A stretch of DNA of 64,000 nt from Pseudidiomarina salinarum (GTDB lineage Bacteria; Pseudomonadota; Gammaproteobacteria; Enterobacterales; Alteromonadaceae): contig NZ_JPER01000001.1 of the NCBI RefSeq assembly GCF_000753715.1, positions 496,001-560,000 on the forward strand, written 5' to 3'. Below the pieces are notes generated by a model. It was given only the letters and a program-made list of their open reading frames with translations. It was not told the DNA's origin and searched no databases. How positions within the stretch are numbered: position 1 is the stretch's first letter; every line of letters starts with the position of its first letter. Shown here one piece after another: positions 45,690-55,251 of this stretch. The translations under genes and the position numbers were made by a program.

Positions 45690-46467
45690 CTACCAGCAAA
45701 CACAACAAGGTTTTGTCGACTGGTTGCGGGATCCGGATAACGCACCGATACCTGGTTCCATTGAGATGCGCCGGCTGCAGGTTTACCGCCGGCTGATCGC
45801 CAACAATGTGAATACCTTTCTGCGGGGCGGTTTCCCGGTCTTGCGCGAGGTTTTGAGCAAAGAGGCGTGGCAGCAGCTGGCCGACCGGTTCATTCGGGAG
45901 CACACGGCCGCATCACCCTATTTTTCGGAAATTGGTAAAGAGTTTGTCGAGTTTCTTGCCGGGCAGGAGGTGCTGCCTGAGTCGGTGCCGGCGTACACTT
46001 ATGAGCTGGCTGCCTACGAGCGGATGGAAGTCGAAGCGATGTTTGCTGTCATCCCTGATGAATTACAGCAACTGAGTGCAGCTGACACCGAGGCCAGGGG
46101 CGGCGATGCGCGCTGGTATCTTAACCCCAGTGCGCAATTTGGTAGCTTCACCTTTCCGGTCGCCTGGATTAGTGCGCAGAACGCCGATCCGGATTCCTCT
46201 GCTGAGGGCTATTTCCTGCTGGTGTTCAGACCGCTGAAGAGCAGTGAAGATAAGGCGTCTGCCCGTATCCGCTTTTTGCAACTGAACCCGGTTACCGCGG
46301 TACTGGTGGACTGTTTACGCCAAAGCCCATCTGGCTTGACGCGAGACGAATTGACCGAGCAGCTGATCCAGTTATTGCCGCAGCTCGATGACTCAGTAGT
46401 GCGTACCGGGGTAGCACAAATTCTTCCTGATTTTGCCGAACGAGGCGTGTTGTTAGCGGGACGTTAA
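45682..46467 (+). CDS. bufC: DUF2063 partner protein of the MNIO enzyme
   Basis: A 261-residue protein with the DUF2063 N-terminal domain: QTQQGFVDWLRDP, RRLQVYRRLIANNVNTFLRGGFPVLREVL and HTAASPYFSEIGKEFVEFL. The C-terminal half resembles the partner domain of HvfC/BufC proteins, thought to deliver the precursor leader to the DUF692 enzyme. It overlaps bufB by 8 bases. A DoxX-like membrane gene often completes these clusters but is absent here. Confidence 0.9.
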   Translation: MADYQQTQQGFVDWLRDPDNAPIPGSIEMRRLQVYRRLIANNVNTFLRGGFPVLREVLSKEAWQQLADRFIREHTAASPYFSEIGKEFVEFLAGQEVLPESVPAYTYELAAYERMEVEAMFAVIPDELQQLSAADTEARGGDARWYLNPSAQFGSFTFPVAWISAQNADPDSSAEGYFLLVFRPLKSSEDKASARIRFLQLNPVTAVLVDCLRQSPSGLTRDELTEQLIQLLPQLDDSVVRTGVAQILPDFAERGVLLAGR

Positions 46468-46518
46468 TCAAGTATGATCCGCACCGCAAAAATTTTATAG
46501 CTACTGAGGTTGTTTGCT

Positions 46519-46644
46519 ATGGCACATGATGAGAATTTCCGCGACCCTTCGAACGCAGCTTTAGGCTTATTAGCGGTACTGGTGGTCGTTGCGATCCCTT
46601 TGCTGCCGGCGGTGCTGGCGTGGATTCAGTTTTTCTCGAGTTAA
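46519..46644 (+). CDS. 41-residue single-pass membrane protein
   Basis: A short frame with a GAGG Shine-Dalgarno nine bases before ATG. The product starts MAHDENFRDPSNAALGLL, then has a single hydrophobic helix (about residues 14-38) containing LPAVLAW, and ends FFSS. Codon choice resembles the neighbours. It is too short for family assignment. It follows bufC by 51 bases on the same strand and precedes the receiver gene by 30 bases, so it may be part of the copper-related unit, in the place where a DoxX protein is usual. Coding status is likely but unproven. Confidence 0.6.
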   Translation: MAHDENFRDPSNAALGLLAVLVVVAIPLLPAVLAWIQFFSS

Positions 46645-46674
46645 ACCACGAATTATCTATCGAAAGGGTTGAGT

Positions 46675-47070
46675 ATGTCATTATCACTATTGCTGGTTGA
46701 AGATAAGCCAGCGACAAGGAACACCCTGTTGCAGGCGTTAGCCGATAGCCCTTTTACAGTTACTTGCGCGACTGACGGTTTGGATGGTTTAAGTCAGGCC
46801 AAGAGCAATGTCTACGATGTGGTATTGCTGGATCATAAAATGCCGCTGATGGATGGCCTGGCGTTGTTGCGCAATCTGCGTGAGCTTCCGGATTACCGTG
46901 AAACCCCGCTGATACTGATGACGACGCAGGAATTACAGCAAGTAGAAGCGGCCGCGGCGAAAGCTGGCGCTGATTTATGCCTGGCCAAGCCGATTGATAA
47001 TAAGCGCCTGCTTGGGCTGCTGAAGGATCTCGGTCGTTCCATGCTACCGCCTGAATGCCGCACTGCCTGA
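46675..47070 (+). CDS. CheY-like single-domain response regulator
   Basis: A 131-residue receiver without output domain. The acidic pocket E9-D10, phosphoacceptor D53 (LLDHKMPLMDGLALL), switch Thr in LMTTQE and K105 in LAKPID are all present. ATG 46675 with AGGG upstream was preferred to an in-frame TTG two codons earlier. No kinase gene is nearby. Whether it belongs with the upstream RiPP genes or acts in chemotaxis or another phosphorelay is open. Confidence 0.88.
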   Translation: MSLSLLLVEDKPATRNTLLQALADSPFTVTCATDGLDGLSQAKSNVYDVVLLDHKMPLMDGLALLRNLRELPDYRETPLILMTTQELQQVEAAAAKAGADLCLAKPIDNKRLLGLLKDLGRSMLPPECRTA

Positions 47071-47139
47071 CGGTTTATGGACTGTACGCTTTGGCTGTTT
47101 TAGGGTAACGTAGCAGCATTAACAGCAAAGGATATTGGC

Positions 47140-49032
47140 ATGAGTTATCAGGTTCTGGCACGTAAATGGCGTCCGCGCAACTTCACCGAAGTTGTCGGGC
47201 AACAGCATGTGCTTAAGCCTCTGATTAATGCGCTTAACTCCGGTCGTTTACACCATGCCTGGTTACTTACAGGTACCCGGGGAGTGGGCAAAACAACGAT
47301 TGCCCGTATTCTGGCAAAGAGCCTCAATTGTGAAGCCGGCATTACTGCTTCGCCCTGTGGCGAATGTGGCGCTTGTACCGCAATAGATCAGGGACGTTTT
47401 GTCGATCTGCTGGAAATTGACGCCGCCTCACGCACCAAGGTGGAAGACACCCGCGAACTGCTGGATAACGTTCAGTACCGGCCAACCCAGGGCCGCTTTA
47501 AGGTCTATCTGATTGACGAAGTCCATATGTTGTCGCGGCATAGTTTTAATGCTTTGCTGAAGACCCTTGAAGAGCCGCCTGAACATGTCAAATTTCTGCT
47601 GGCGACAACCGATCCGCAAAAACTTCCCATCACGGTTTTATCCCGCTGTTTACAGTTTAATCTGAAGGCGCTGTCGCGCACGGAAATTGCCGGCCATCTG
47701 CAACAGGTATTGCAGAGCGAAAACATTGCTGCGGACGACCAGGCTTTACAGCTGCTGGCCCGGGCGGCTCAGGGCAGCCTTCGTGATGCGCTGAGTCTGA
47801 CTGACCAGGCAATTGCGCAAGGCGATCACGCCGTGACTGTGGCCGGCGTACAACAAATGCTGGGTAGTGTGCCGGGCTACGAACTGGTTGCGCTGCTACA
47901 GCAGATCCTGACGGGTGAGGGTGAAGCCTTATTACAGACTCTGGATAAGGTAGCGGGGCAGGTCCCTGACCTTGCCAGCCTGCTATCAGAGCTGCAAAAC
48001 TTACTTCACCAGATTGCTCTGTACCAGGCGGTTCCGGCAGTAGCCGACACCTTAGGTTTAAGTGACGCCGAGCAACGGCTGGCACAGCAGCTGCCAGCGG
48101 AACTGATTCACGTATTTTACGATATCCTGGTGCAAGGCCGCCGGGATTTGAATTTTGCGTCGGACACCCGCAGCGGGGTAGAGATTACTCTGTTACGGAT
48201 GATGACTTTCCGGCCAGAATATCTGGAACTGATTGAAACTGAAGCGGCTACGGTTACTCAGGTTCGCGACGAACAGCAAGGTGTGCCTGACGTTGAAGCC
48301 GAGGTCATGCCCGAAGCCGAACCTGAATCTGAACCTGAACCTGAATCTGAATCCAAGCCCGAACCTGTCGCCGAACAGCCGGCTGCAGAACAGCCACAAC
48401 CGACCAAATCTGCGGGCAGCAACGCTGATATTGAAGCCTTGATTGCAACGCGGGATGCCCTGCAGCAAAAAAAAAATCCTGAAGCCCCGGTAACCGCACT
48501 GTCAGCAGCACCAGAACCAGAACGAGAGCCGGAGCCAGCACCTGAAACGGAACCTGAACCTGAGCCCGAATCACATTTCGAGCTGGCTGAACCGGTAGCC
48601 GAAGAAAAGCCTGATGTTGCGCCGGCACCTGGCGTTGAAAAAGGTGTCCGCACCGCAGCTGAAGTGGATTCCTGGGCAGCAATTATTGATAATAGCGAAC
48701 TGCACGGTCTGGCGCGGCAACTGGCACGTAACAGCGTATTGCGTAAAGTTGATGGCGATTACCAGCTTTGTCTGCGCTCCGACTGGGCCCACTTGCTGAA
48801 CGACAGCGCGGTTGAAGTGATAACCGGCGTATTGCAGGATAACCTGGCAATGAAGCTGACCGGGGTGGTGGTTGAGAACGCTGATCAGCCGACCCCAACC
48901 GAAATACAATTACAGATTGATGCGCAGCGGCTACAACAGGCTCATGCCGAATTGGCGGCTGATCCGTTAACCCGGGCGCTGGCGGATACTTTTGGCGCGG
49001 TGTTAATTGAAGACAGCGTAAAGCCAAATTAA
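47140..49032 (+). CDS. dnaX: DNA polymerase III subunits tau and gamma
   Basis: Full-length tau has 630 residues. Clamp-loader motifs are Walker A GTRGVGKTT, a zinc site (C-x8-C-x2-C-x2-C, CEAGITASPCGECGAC), Walker B LIDEVHMLS and the sensor SRC. The middle (about 395-500) is a flexible Glu-Pro linker and the end is the alpha- and DnaB-binding domain. An A10 tract (48467-48476) allows slippage: a -1 shift after AAA AAA gives Lys-Ser then TGA at 48480-48482, making a gamma of about 447 residues. In E. coli gamma arises the same way. The gene leads dnaX-ybaB-recR. Confidence 0.96.
   Translation: MSYQVLARKWRPRNFTEVVGQQHVLKPLINALNSGRLHHAWLLTGTRGVGKTTIARILAKSLNCEAGITASPCGECGACTAIDQGRFVDLLEIDAASRTKVEDTRELLDNVQYRPTQGRFKVYLIDEVHMLSRHSFNALLKTLEEPPEHVKFLLATTDPQKLPITVLSRCLQFNLKALSRTEIAGHLQQVLQSENIAADDQALQLLARAAQGSLRDALSLTDQAIAQGDHAVTVAGVQQMLGSVPGYELVALLQQILTGEGEALLQTLDKVAGQVPDLASLLSELQNLLHQIALYQAVPAVADTLGLSDAEQRLAQQLPAELIHVFYDILVQGRRDLNFASDTRSGVEITLLRMMTFRPEYLELIETEAATVTQVRDEQQGVPDVEAEVMPEAEPESEPEPESESKPEPVAEQPAAEQPQPTKSAGSNADIEALIATRDALQQKKNPEAPVTALSAAPEPEREPEPAPETEPEPEPESHFELAEPVAEEKPDVAPAPGVEKGVRTAAEVDSWAAIIDNSELHGLARQLARNSVLRKVDGDYQLCLRSDWAHLLNDSAVEVITGVLQDNLAMKLTGVVVENADQPTPTEIQLQIDAQRLQQAHAELAADPLTRALADTFGAVLIEDSVKPN
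48467..48482 (+). promoter_or_regulatory. Programmed frameshift/slippage site in dnaX
   Basis: Ten consecutive A bases in frame C-AAA... provide a slippery sequence for the ribosome or for RNA polymerase. In the -1 frame a TGA follows two codons later (48480-48482). In the +1 frame a TAA follows at 48491-48493. Either event yields a truncated gamma-like product lacking the tau-specific domains. No strong downstream stem-loop was recognised by eye. Confidence 0.75.
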
Positions 49033-49072
49033 GTGAAAGATTAACTACAAGTCAGACAGATAAGAGGTTGTT

Positions 49073-49405
49073 ATGTTTAAAGGTGGTGGAATGGGCGCAA
49101 TGATGAAACAGGCCCAGCAAATGCAAGACCGGATGCAGAAAGTGCAGCAGGAAATCGCCGGTATGGAAGTGGTCGGCGAAGCGGGTGCCGGCATGGTGAA
49201 AGTAACTATGCTGGGCAACCATAATGTGCGTCGGGTCCAGATTGATCCAAGCCTGATGGCTGATGACGATCAGGAAATGCTTGAAGATCTGATTGCGGCC
49301 GCGGTTAATGACGCGGTGCGGCGGGTTGAGCAAACCAGCAAAGACAAGATGGCAGAAGTTACCGGCGGCATGAACCTGCCACCGGGCTTTAAAATGCCGT
49401 TCTGA
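49073..49405 (+). CDS. ybaB: Nucleoid-associated protein YbaB/EbfC family
   Basis: A 110-residue DNA-binding protein with glycine-rich N terminus ([30 protein letters not shown]), long helices and a central beta region ([20 protein letters not shown]). YbaB proteins form dimers that bind DNA without strong sequence preference. It lies between dnaX and recR, the invariable gammaproteobacterial arrangement. AGAGG Shine-Dalgarno. Confidence 0.96.
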   Translation: MFKGGGMGAMMKQAQQMQDRMQKVQQEIAGMEVVGEAGAGMVKVTMLGNHNVRRVQIDPSLMADDDQEMLEDLIAAAVNDAVRRVEQTSKDKMAEVTGGMNLPPGFKMPF

Positions 49406-49418
49406 TTAAGGTTTAACG

Positions 49419-50027
49419 ATGCGACTGAGTCCGGCGATTACAGAACTTATCCAGGCGTTGCGGTTATTGCCGGGGGTAGGCCCTAAGTCTGCCCAGCGTA
49501 TGGCTTTTCAGATTCTGGAGAGGCAGCGCGAAGGCGGCTTACGCCTGGCTGCAGCCTTAACCGAGGCCGTCGAAAAAGTCGGTCACTGCGAGGTTTGCCG
49601 CACCCTGACCGAAGACGCCGTCTGTGGTATCTGCGCCCAGCCCAAGCGGCGGGACAGCGGCTTGCTATGCATCGTTGAAACGCCGGCAGATGTGCTGGCG
49701 ATTGAACAAACCGGATACTATCAGGGCTGTTATTTCGTATTGATGGGACACTTGTCACCACTGGACGGGATTGGTCCTGATGATATTGGCCTGGATATTC
49801 TGGCCAAACGGCTCCGCGAGGAGCCCGTGCAGGAAGTTATTCTCGCCACCAATCCGACCGTAGAAGGCGAAGCAACCGCCCATTTTATTGCGGATCTAGC
49901 TCACCGTCAGCGGATTGCGACCTCCCGGATAGCGCATGGGGTGCCGGTAGGGGGCGAACTGGAATACGTGGATCAGGCCACTTTAGGCCATGCTTTCAGC
50001 GGCCGTAAAGTTATTGATATGAATTAG
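49419..50027 (+). CDS. recR: Recombination protein RecR
   Basis: A 202-residue protein of the RecFOR pathway that loads RecA on gapped DNA. It has the N-terminal helix-hairpin-helix ([20 protein letters not shown]), the four-cysteine zinc motif (CEVC...CGIC near residue 57-71), and the Toprim domain ([36 protein letters not shown]). It follows ybaB by 13 bases. Confidence 0.97.
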   Translation: MRLSPAITELIQALRLLPGVGPKSAQRMAFQILERQREGGLRLAAALTEAVEKVGHCEVCRTLTEDAVCGICAQPKRRDSGLLCIVETPADVLAIEQTGYYQGCYFVLMGHLSPLDGIGPDDIGLDILAKRLREEPVQEVILATNPTVEGEATAHFIADLAHRQRIATSRIAHGVPVGGELEYVDQATLGHAFSGRKVIDMN

Positions 50028-50038
50028 TCGGTCAGGTG

Positions 50039-50066
50039 CTTGAATTCTCAGGCGCCGTCCCCATCT
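50039..50066 (+). promoter_or_regulatory. Sigma-32 heat-shock promoter of htpG
   Basis: CTTGAA (50039-50044) and CCCCATCT (50059-50066) are separated by 14 bases. Both boxes and the spacing match the RpoH consensus (CTTGAA, 13-15 bases, CCCCATNT) nearly perfectly. It is 43 bases before the htpG ATG. Confidence 0.88.
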
Positions 50067-50108
50067 CTTTAAGCAGTATTTACCATCAATAGTGCAGGAG
50101 AGACCACT

Positions 50109-52001
50109 ATGGCGGAAGCCCGTCAATCGGAAACCCACGGTTTTCAGACCGAAGTGAAGCAACTGCTTCACCTGATGATTCATTCCCTTTATTCCAATAA
50201 AGAAATATTTCTTCGGGAACTCGTTTCCAACGCATCGGATGCAGCTGACAAATTGCGCTTTCAGGCGCTTAGTGATGGCAGCCTGCTGGCTGACGATGCC
50301 GAACTTTATGTGCGCGTTAGTGCGGATAAAGAAGCCGGTACCATTACCATCAGTGATAATGGCATTGGCATGACCCGGGACGAGGTGATGAGTAACTTAG
50401 GTACCATCGCCAAATCGGGTACGGCAGATTTCTTTAGCAAGTTATCCGGCGATCAGGCCAGAGACAGCCGGCTGATTGGTCAGTTCGGTGTCGGTTTTTA
50501 TTCTGCCTTTATCGTCGCTGAATCGGTGACGGTTCGTACCCGTGCTGCGGGTGCTGCTGCCGATGAAGCTATCGAGTGGAGCTCACGCGGAGAAGGTGAA
50601 TTCGATCTACGCCAGATCGATAAAGCAAAACGCGGTACCGATGTTATTCTGCAAGTTCGCGACGACGCCGAAGAGTACCTTGATGAATGGCGCCTGAAGA
50701 GCATTGTCACCAAGTATTCAGACCATCTGAATATTCCGGTACAAATGCCGAAGCGCGATGACGACGGTAAAGCTGACGGTTGGGAAGCAGTGAACTCCGG
50801 CCAGGCGCTGTGGACCCGGGAAAAGTCAGAAATTTCTGATGAAGAATATAAAGAGTTCTATAAGACCATCGCCCACGACTTTGAGGATCCGCTGCTGTGG
50901 AGCCACAACAAGGTTGAAGGCACGTCGGAATATACCAGCTTATTGTATATCCCGAAGCGGGCGCCGTGGGATTTATGGAACCGTGAACAGCAAAATGGTA
51001 TCAAGCTTTATGTGAAGCGCGTCTTTATCATGGATGACGCCACGCAGCTGATGCCGACTTATTTACGCTTTGTGCGTGGCCTGATGGACTCCAGTGACCT
51101 ACCGCTCAACGTGTCGCGTGAAATTCTGCAGGATAATAAGATCACCCGTTCTATGCGCAATGGCAGCACCAAGAAAGTGCTGAGCATGCTGAGTAAACTG
51201 GCGAAAGATGAGCCGGAAACCTATCAGCAGTTCTGGAACACCTTTGGCACCGTGCTCAAAGAAGGGCCAGCTGAAGATCAGGCAAATCAGGAAAAGATTG
51301 CCAGCCTGCTGCGTTTTGCTTCAACGCACATGGATACCAGCGAGGCATCAACCAGCCTGGATGAATACCTTGAGCGTATGCCCGAACAACAGCAAAGCAT
51401 CTATTACATTGTCGCTGACAGCTATGAAGCCGCGCGCGACAACCCGGCGCTGGAAATTTTCCGCAAGAAAGGCATCGAAGTATTGCTGCTCTCGGAGCGT
51501 ATAGACGAATGGTTGATGAGCCATCTGAGCACATACAAAGAGAAAGCATTCCAGTCGGTCACCCGCGGTGATCTGGATCTGGGTGAGCTGGAAGATGAGG
51601 ACAGCAAACAGCAACAGGAAGCTGCTGAAAAAGCCTTTGAAGACTCAGCGAAGCGTTTCGAAAAAGCGCTTGGCGACAAGGTTAAAAGCGTACGGGTAAC
51701 GCACCGGCTGACCAGTTCCCCGGCTTGTATCGTAACGGATGAAAACGATATGAGTACACAGATGGCAAAACTGATGGAAGCTGCTGGCCAGAAGGTTCCG
51801 GAAACCAAGTATATCTTTGAGGTGAATCCGGAGCATACACTGGTACAACGTGTAGTGGCACTTGATGATGAGCAGCGTTTCAGTGAATGGGCGCAACTGT
51901 TACTGGATCAGGCGACCCTTGCTGAACGCGGCAACCTGAAAGACCCGGCGCAGTTTGTGACCCGGCTTAACCGGTTGATGCTGGAGCTGACTGACGCCTG
52001 A
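50109..52001 (+). CDS. htpG: Chaperone protein HtpG (Hsp90)
   Basis: A 630-residue Hsp90. The GHKL ATPase site is complete: [28 protein letters not shown] and [12 protein letters not shown]. The middle domain contributes [14 protein letters not shown] with the catalytic Arg and the C terminus ends in the dimerisation region. Such chaperones remodel client proteins with DnaK during heat stress. A convincing sigma-32 promoter lies just upstream. Confidence 0.97.
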   Translation: MAEARQSETHGFQTEVKQLLHLMIHSLYSNKEIFLRELVSNASDAADKLRFQALSDGSLLADDAELYVRVSADKEAGTITISDNGIGMTRDEVMSNLGTIAKSGTADFFSKLSGDQARDSRLIGQFGVGFYSAFIVAESVTVRTRAAGAAADEAIEWSSRGEGEFDLRQIDKAKRGTDVILQVRDDAEEYLDEWRLKSIVTKYSDHLNIPVQMPKRDDDGKADGWEAVNSGQALWTREKSEISDEEYKEFYKTIAHDFEDPLLWSHNKVEGTSEYTSLLYIPKRAPWDLWNREQQNGIKLYVKRVFIMDDATQLMPTYLRFVRGLMDSSDLPLNVSREILQDNKITRSMRNGSTKKVLSMLSKLAKDEPETYQQFWNTFGTVLKEGPAEDQANQEKIASLLRFASTHMDTSEASTSLDEYLERMPEQQQSIYYIVADSYEAARDNPALEIFRKKGIEVLLLSERIDEWLMSHLSTYKEKAFQSVTRGDLDLGELEDEDSKQQQEAAEKAFEDSAKRFEKALGDKVKSVRVTHRLTSSPACIVTDENDMSTQMAKLMEAAGQKVPETKYIFEVNPEHTLVQRVVALDDEQRFSEWAQLLLDQATLAERGNLKDPAQFVTRLNRLMLELTDA

Positions 52002-52023
52002 TCCTGGCGCCTGTTTTAGCACT

Positions 52024-52756
<733 letters not shown>

Positions 52757-52781
52757 CACCGGCCGTACTATATTCTTCAAA

Positions 52782-52806
52782 AACCCACCTTGTGTGGGTT
52801 TTTTTA
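52782..52806 (+). terminator. Intrinsic terminator after adk
   Basis: AACCCAC (52782-52788) pairs with GTGGGTT (52794-52800) around the loop CTTGT, followed by a T run to 52805. The left flank is A-rich, so weak function on the other strand is possible. Confidence 0.9.
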
Positions 52807-52830
52807 TAACTATAAGTCAGAGGTGCGTTC

Positions 52831-53235
52831 ATGGAACTCATGTTAACTACAAGTCTGCTCTATGCTGGTTTACTGACCTTACTCTATATTGGCCTGTCTG
52901 CCGCGATTATCCGGCTGCGCTGGCGTGACCGGGTAGGTTTAGGGACTGGTGAATCTCAGGATCTGAAGGTCGCTGTACGCGCCCACGGTAATTTTTCTGA
53001 GTACGTGCCACTGGCGCTGTTATTACTGGTGCTGATGGAGCTGACCGGCGCTGATATGTGGCTGCTGCATGCTTTAGGCGGCTTACTCTTTGTTGCCCGC
53101 ATTTGTCACGTTATTGGTCTGCGGATGAGTATCGGCCCGTCGTGGGGCCGCACGATTGGTGTGCTTGGCACCTTTATCGTGCTGCTGGTTCAGGCCGGCT
53201 ATATGTTGGGCTATGCGATCGGAAGCCAGCTATGA
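52831..53235 (+). CDS. MAPEG-family membrane protein (YecN-like)
   Basis: A 134-residue protein of four hydrophobic helices. The pattern GLSAAIIRLRWRDRVGLGTGE...LKVAVRAHGNFSEYVPLALLLLVLMEL and ARICHVIGLRMS is that of MAPEG proteins, membrane relatives of glutathione S-transferase; YecN is the closest named group. Glutathione-dependent activity is not shown. It overlaps the hydrolase gene by 4 bases, the first of four collinear genes. Confidence 0.85.
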   Translation: MELMLTTSLLYAGLLTLLYIGLSAAIIRLRWRDRVGLGTGESQDLKVAVRAHGNFSEYVPLALLLLVLMELTGADMWLLHALGGLLFVARICHVIGLRMSIGPSWGRTIGVLGTFIVLLVQAGYMLGYAIGSQL

Positions 53236-54038
53236 CAGAGGTTGCAGGGAGCTATCGCACTGGAACCCCGGGCAAACCACCGGTTTTGCTGCTGCATAGC
53301 TCACAAAGTACCAGCGGTCAGTGGCGGGCGCTGCAGGCGGAACTCAGTGGTGCTTTTGACGTACTGGCAGTTGATTTGCTGGGTTACGGGAAAGCACCCG
53401 CGCCTGAGGTAGATAATCCCGATGCCTTTCGGCTTGCCGATGAAATACCCAGGGTTGTGGCTAGCGTGCGCGCGGCAGGGGTCGATCAGCCGCTACACCT
53501 GATTGGCCACTCTTACGGGGCTGCTCTGGCGTTAAAAATAGCCCGCGAGAGGTATCTGCCAGTGCGCAGCCTGGCTTTATTCGAACCGGTTGCCTTCCAT
53601 GTACTGGACGCTGATGAGCCAGCGCGGCAGGAAATCGACAAAATCGCCGGGCAGATGCATCAGGCTGATGCTGAAGCGGCGACGCGTGCTTTCGTCGACT
53701 ACTGGAACCAGCCCGGTTACTTTGACGCGCTGCCAGAGCGCATCCGGCAAGGTATGCTACGTCAGGCTGACAAAGTGACCATGGATTTTGCCGCCTTGAT
53801 GGGCGAGCCCTGTAGCGCGGATGATTACCGCCAGATACAGGCCCCGGCCTTATTGCTGAGCGGCGCTTTCAGCCGGCACAGTGCGAAGGAAGTCGCGGCA
53901 CGGCTCAAACAGGTGCTGCCGCAGGTTGAAACCGAAACCCTGGCCTGTGGCCACATGGGACCTGTGACCGCGCCGCAACTGGTTAATCCACACATTATCA
54001 GTTTTCTGCAACAGCATACGGAGACGAACCTTGACTGA
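53232..54038 (+). CDS. Alpha/beta-fold hydrolase
   Basis: A 268-residue protein starting at ATG 53232; a longer frame from 53058 is a shadow over the MAPEG gene. The alpha/beta hydrolase core is clear: PPVLLLHSSQSTSGQWRAL, DLLGYGKAPAP, nucleophile S94 in IGHSYGAALA and a catalytic His in CGHMGPVT near residue 240. Substrate is unknown. It overlaps the cysteine desulfurase gene by 8 bases. Confidence 0.85.
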   Translation: MTEVAGSYRTGTPGKPPVLLLHSSQSTSGQWRALQAELSGAFDVLAVDLLGYGKAPAPEVDNPDAFRLADEIPRVVASVRAAGVDQPLHLIGHSYGAALALKIARERYLPVRSLALFEPVAFHVLDADEPARQEIDKIAGQMHQADAEAATRAFVDYWNQPGYFDALPERIRQGMLRQADKVTMDFAALMGEPCSADDYRQIQAPALLLSGAFSRHSAKEVAARLKQVLPQVETETLACGHMGPVTAPQLVNPHIISFLQQHTETNLD

Positions 54039-55245
54039 CAGCTATCAGCCGCCCGTTGCGGAGTTTCCGCTACTGCAGCAGAACCCGCAGTTGATCTATC
54101 TGGACAGTGCTGCCACCTGTCAGGTTCCGGCTGCGGTGCTGAATAGCTATCAGCATTATTTCACCACCAGTCATGCGAACGTGCACCGCGGCAGCCACCG
54201 GCTTGGCCGCACCGCCACCGACATGCTCGAACGGGCCCGGGGTATAGCTGCTGATTTTATCGGTGCGCAGCCCGCCGATGTAGCCTTCTCCCCGTCAACC
54301 ACGGCCGCGCTGAATGGTCTGGCCCAGCAGTTACCCGTGAACTGGTGCGCCGGTGATGAAATTTTGCTGACCGATGCTGAGCATCATGCCAACATATTGC
54401 CGTGGCAACGCCTGGCGATGCAGCACCGGCTGGTGTTACGATTTATCCCGGTGGATCCGGTCAGTGGCCAGCTTGGTGAGTGGCAGCAACTGATTAATGA
54501 ACGTACCCGGCTTATCAGTGTAACGCTGGCCAGTAATATTACCGGCGCTGTGTTCCCGGTGGCGGACCTCTCTGACGCGGCCCGCCAGCGCGAGATCCCG
54601 GTTATTGTGGATGCCGCGCAGGCGGTGGCGCATACCCGGCTTAACGTTGCGAAACTGGACTGTGACGCGCTGGTTTTCAGTGGCCATAAAGCCTACGGGC
54701 TGCCAGGCTGTGCGGTGCTTTATATGCACAGCCGGTTGTGGCGCCGCATGGAGCCTTTTGTGGTAGGTGGTGGGGTGGTTAGCCAGGTCAGTCGGCATGA
54801 GGCCGAACTGATCGATAGCATCCAGCGCTTTGAAGCGGGTACGCCAAATACCGGTGCTATCAGCGCAACGGCTACAGCCCTTGAGTGGTTGCAGGAGCAG
54901 CGGCAGCTCGGCGTTAGTGTCTATCTGCAGCAATTGCGGCAACAGTTACTCAGCGGCCTGCAACAACGGAGTTGGTTACAGGTGCTACCGGCGGGCGATG
55001 TACACACCCCTGTCGTCAGTTTTTACTGCCCCGACATTCATGCCTATGATTTAGCGGTGTGGCTGGATGAACACCAGATCGCGGTGCGAGCCGGGCATCA
55101 TTGTGCGCAGTTGCTGCTGCAATCCTGGGATCTGACTGCGGTGGTGCGGATATCGCTGGCCGCTTACACAACCGAGAAACAGGTGCAGCAATTACTGCAT
55201 CATCTTGATGAGGCCTGGCAGATGCTGGGTCCGACAGTGGAGTAA
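54031..55245 (+). CDS. Group II cysteine desulfurase (CsdA/SufS family)
   Basis: A 404-residue PLP enzyme that takes sulfur from cysteine. The PLP Lys is K220 (FSGHKAYGLPG), the persulfide Cys is C358 (RAGHHCAQ), and the N-terminal YLDSAATCQVP and HANVHRGSH motifs are typical of CsdA/SufS. TTG seems to be the start, seven bases after GGAG. No sufE, csdE or other Fe-S genes are next to it, so its sulfur acceptor is not apparent. Confidence 0.9.
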   Translation: MTDSYQPPVAEFPLLQQNPQLIYLDSAATCQVPAAVLNSYQHYFTTSHANVHRGSHRLGRTATDMLERARGIAADFIGAQPADVAFSPSTTAALNGLAQQLPVNWCAGDEILLTDAEHHANILPWQRLAMQHRLVLRFIPVDPVSGQLGEWQQLINERTRLISVTLASNITGAVFPVADLSDAARQREIPVIVDAAQAVAHTRLNVAKLDCDALVFSGHKAYGLPGCAVLYMHSRLWRRMEPFVVGGGVVSQVSRHEAELIDSIQRFEAGTPNTGAISATATALEWLQEQRQLGVSVYLQQLRQQLLSGLQQRSWLQVLPAGDVHTPVVSFYCPDIHAYDLAVWLDEHQIAVRAGHHCAQLLLQSWDLTAVVRISLAAYTTEKQVQQLLHHLDEAWQMLGPTVE

Positions 55246-55251
55246 GCACTG

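Noticed and set aside
48467-48476. A10 run as evidence of a broken dnaX
   Set aside because: The zero frame stays open to the end with a normal C-terminal domain, so the run is better seen as a slippage site than a mutation.
48193-48682. Minus-strand open frames rich in Gly-Ser or Phe-Arg opposite the dnaX linker
   Set aside because: They mirror the repetitive Glu-Pro codons of dnaX and show no ribosome site or family resemblance.
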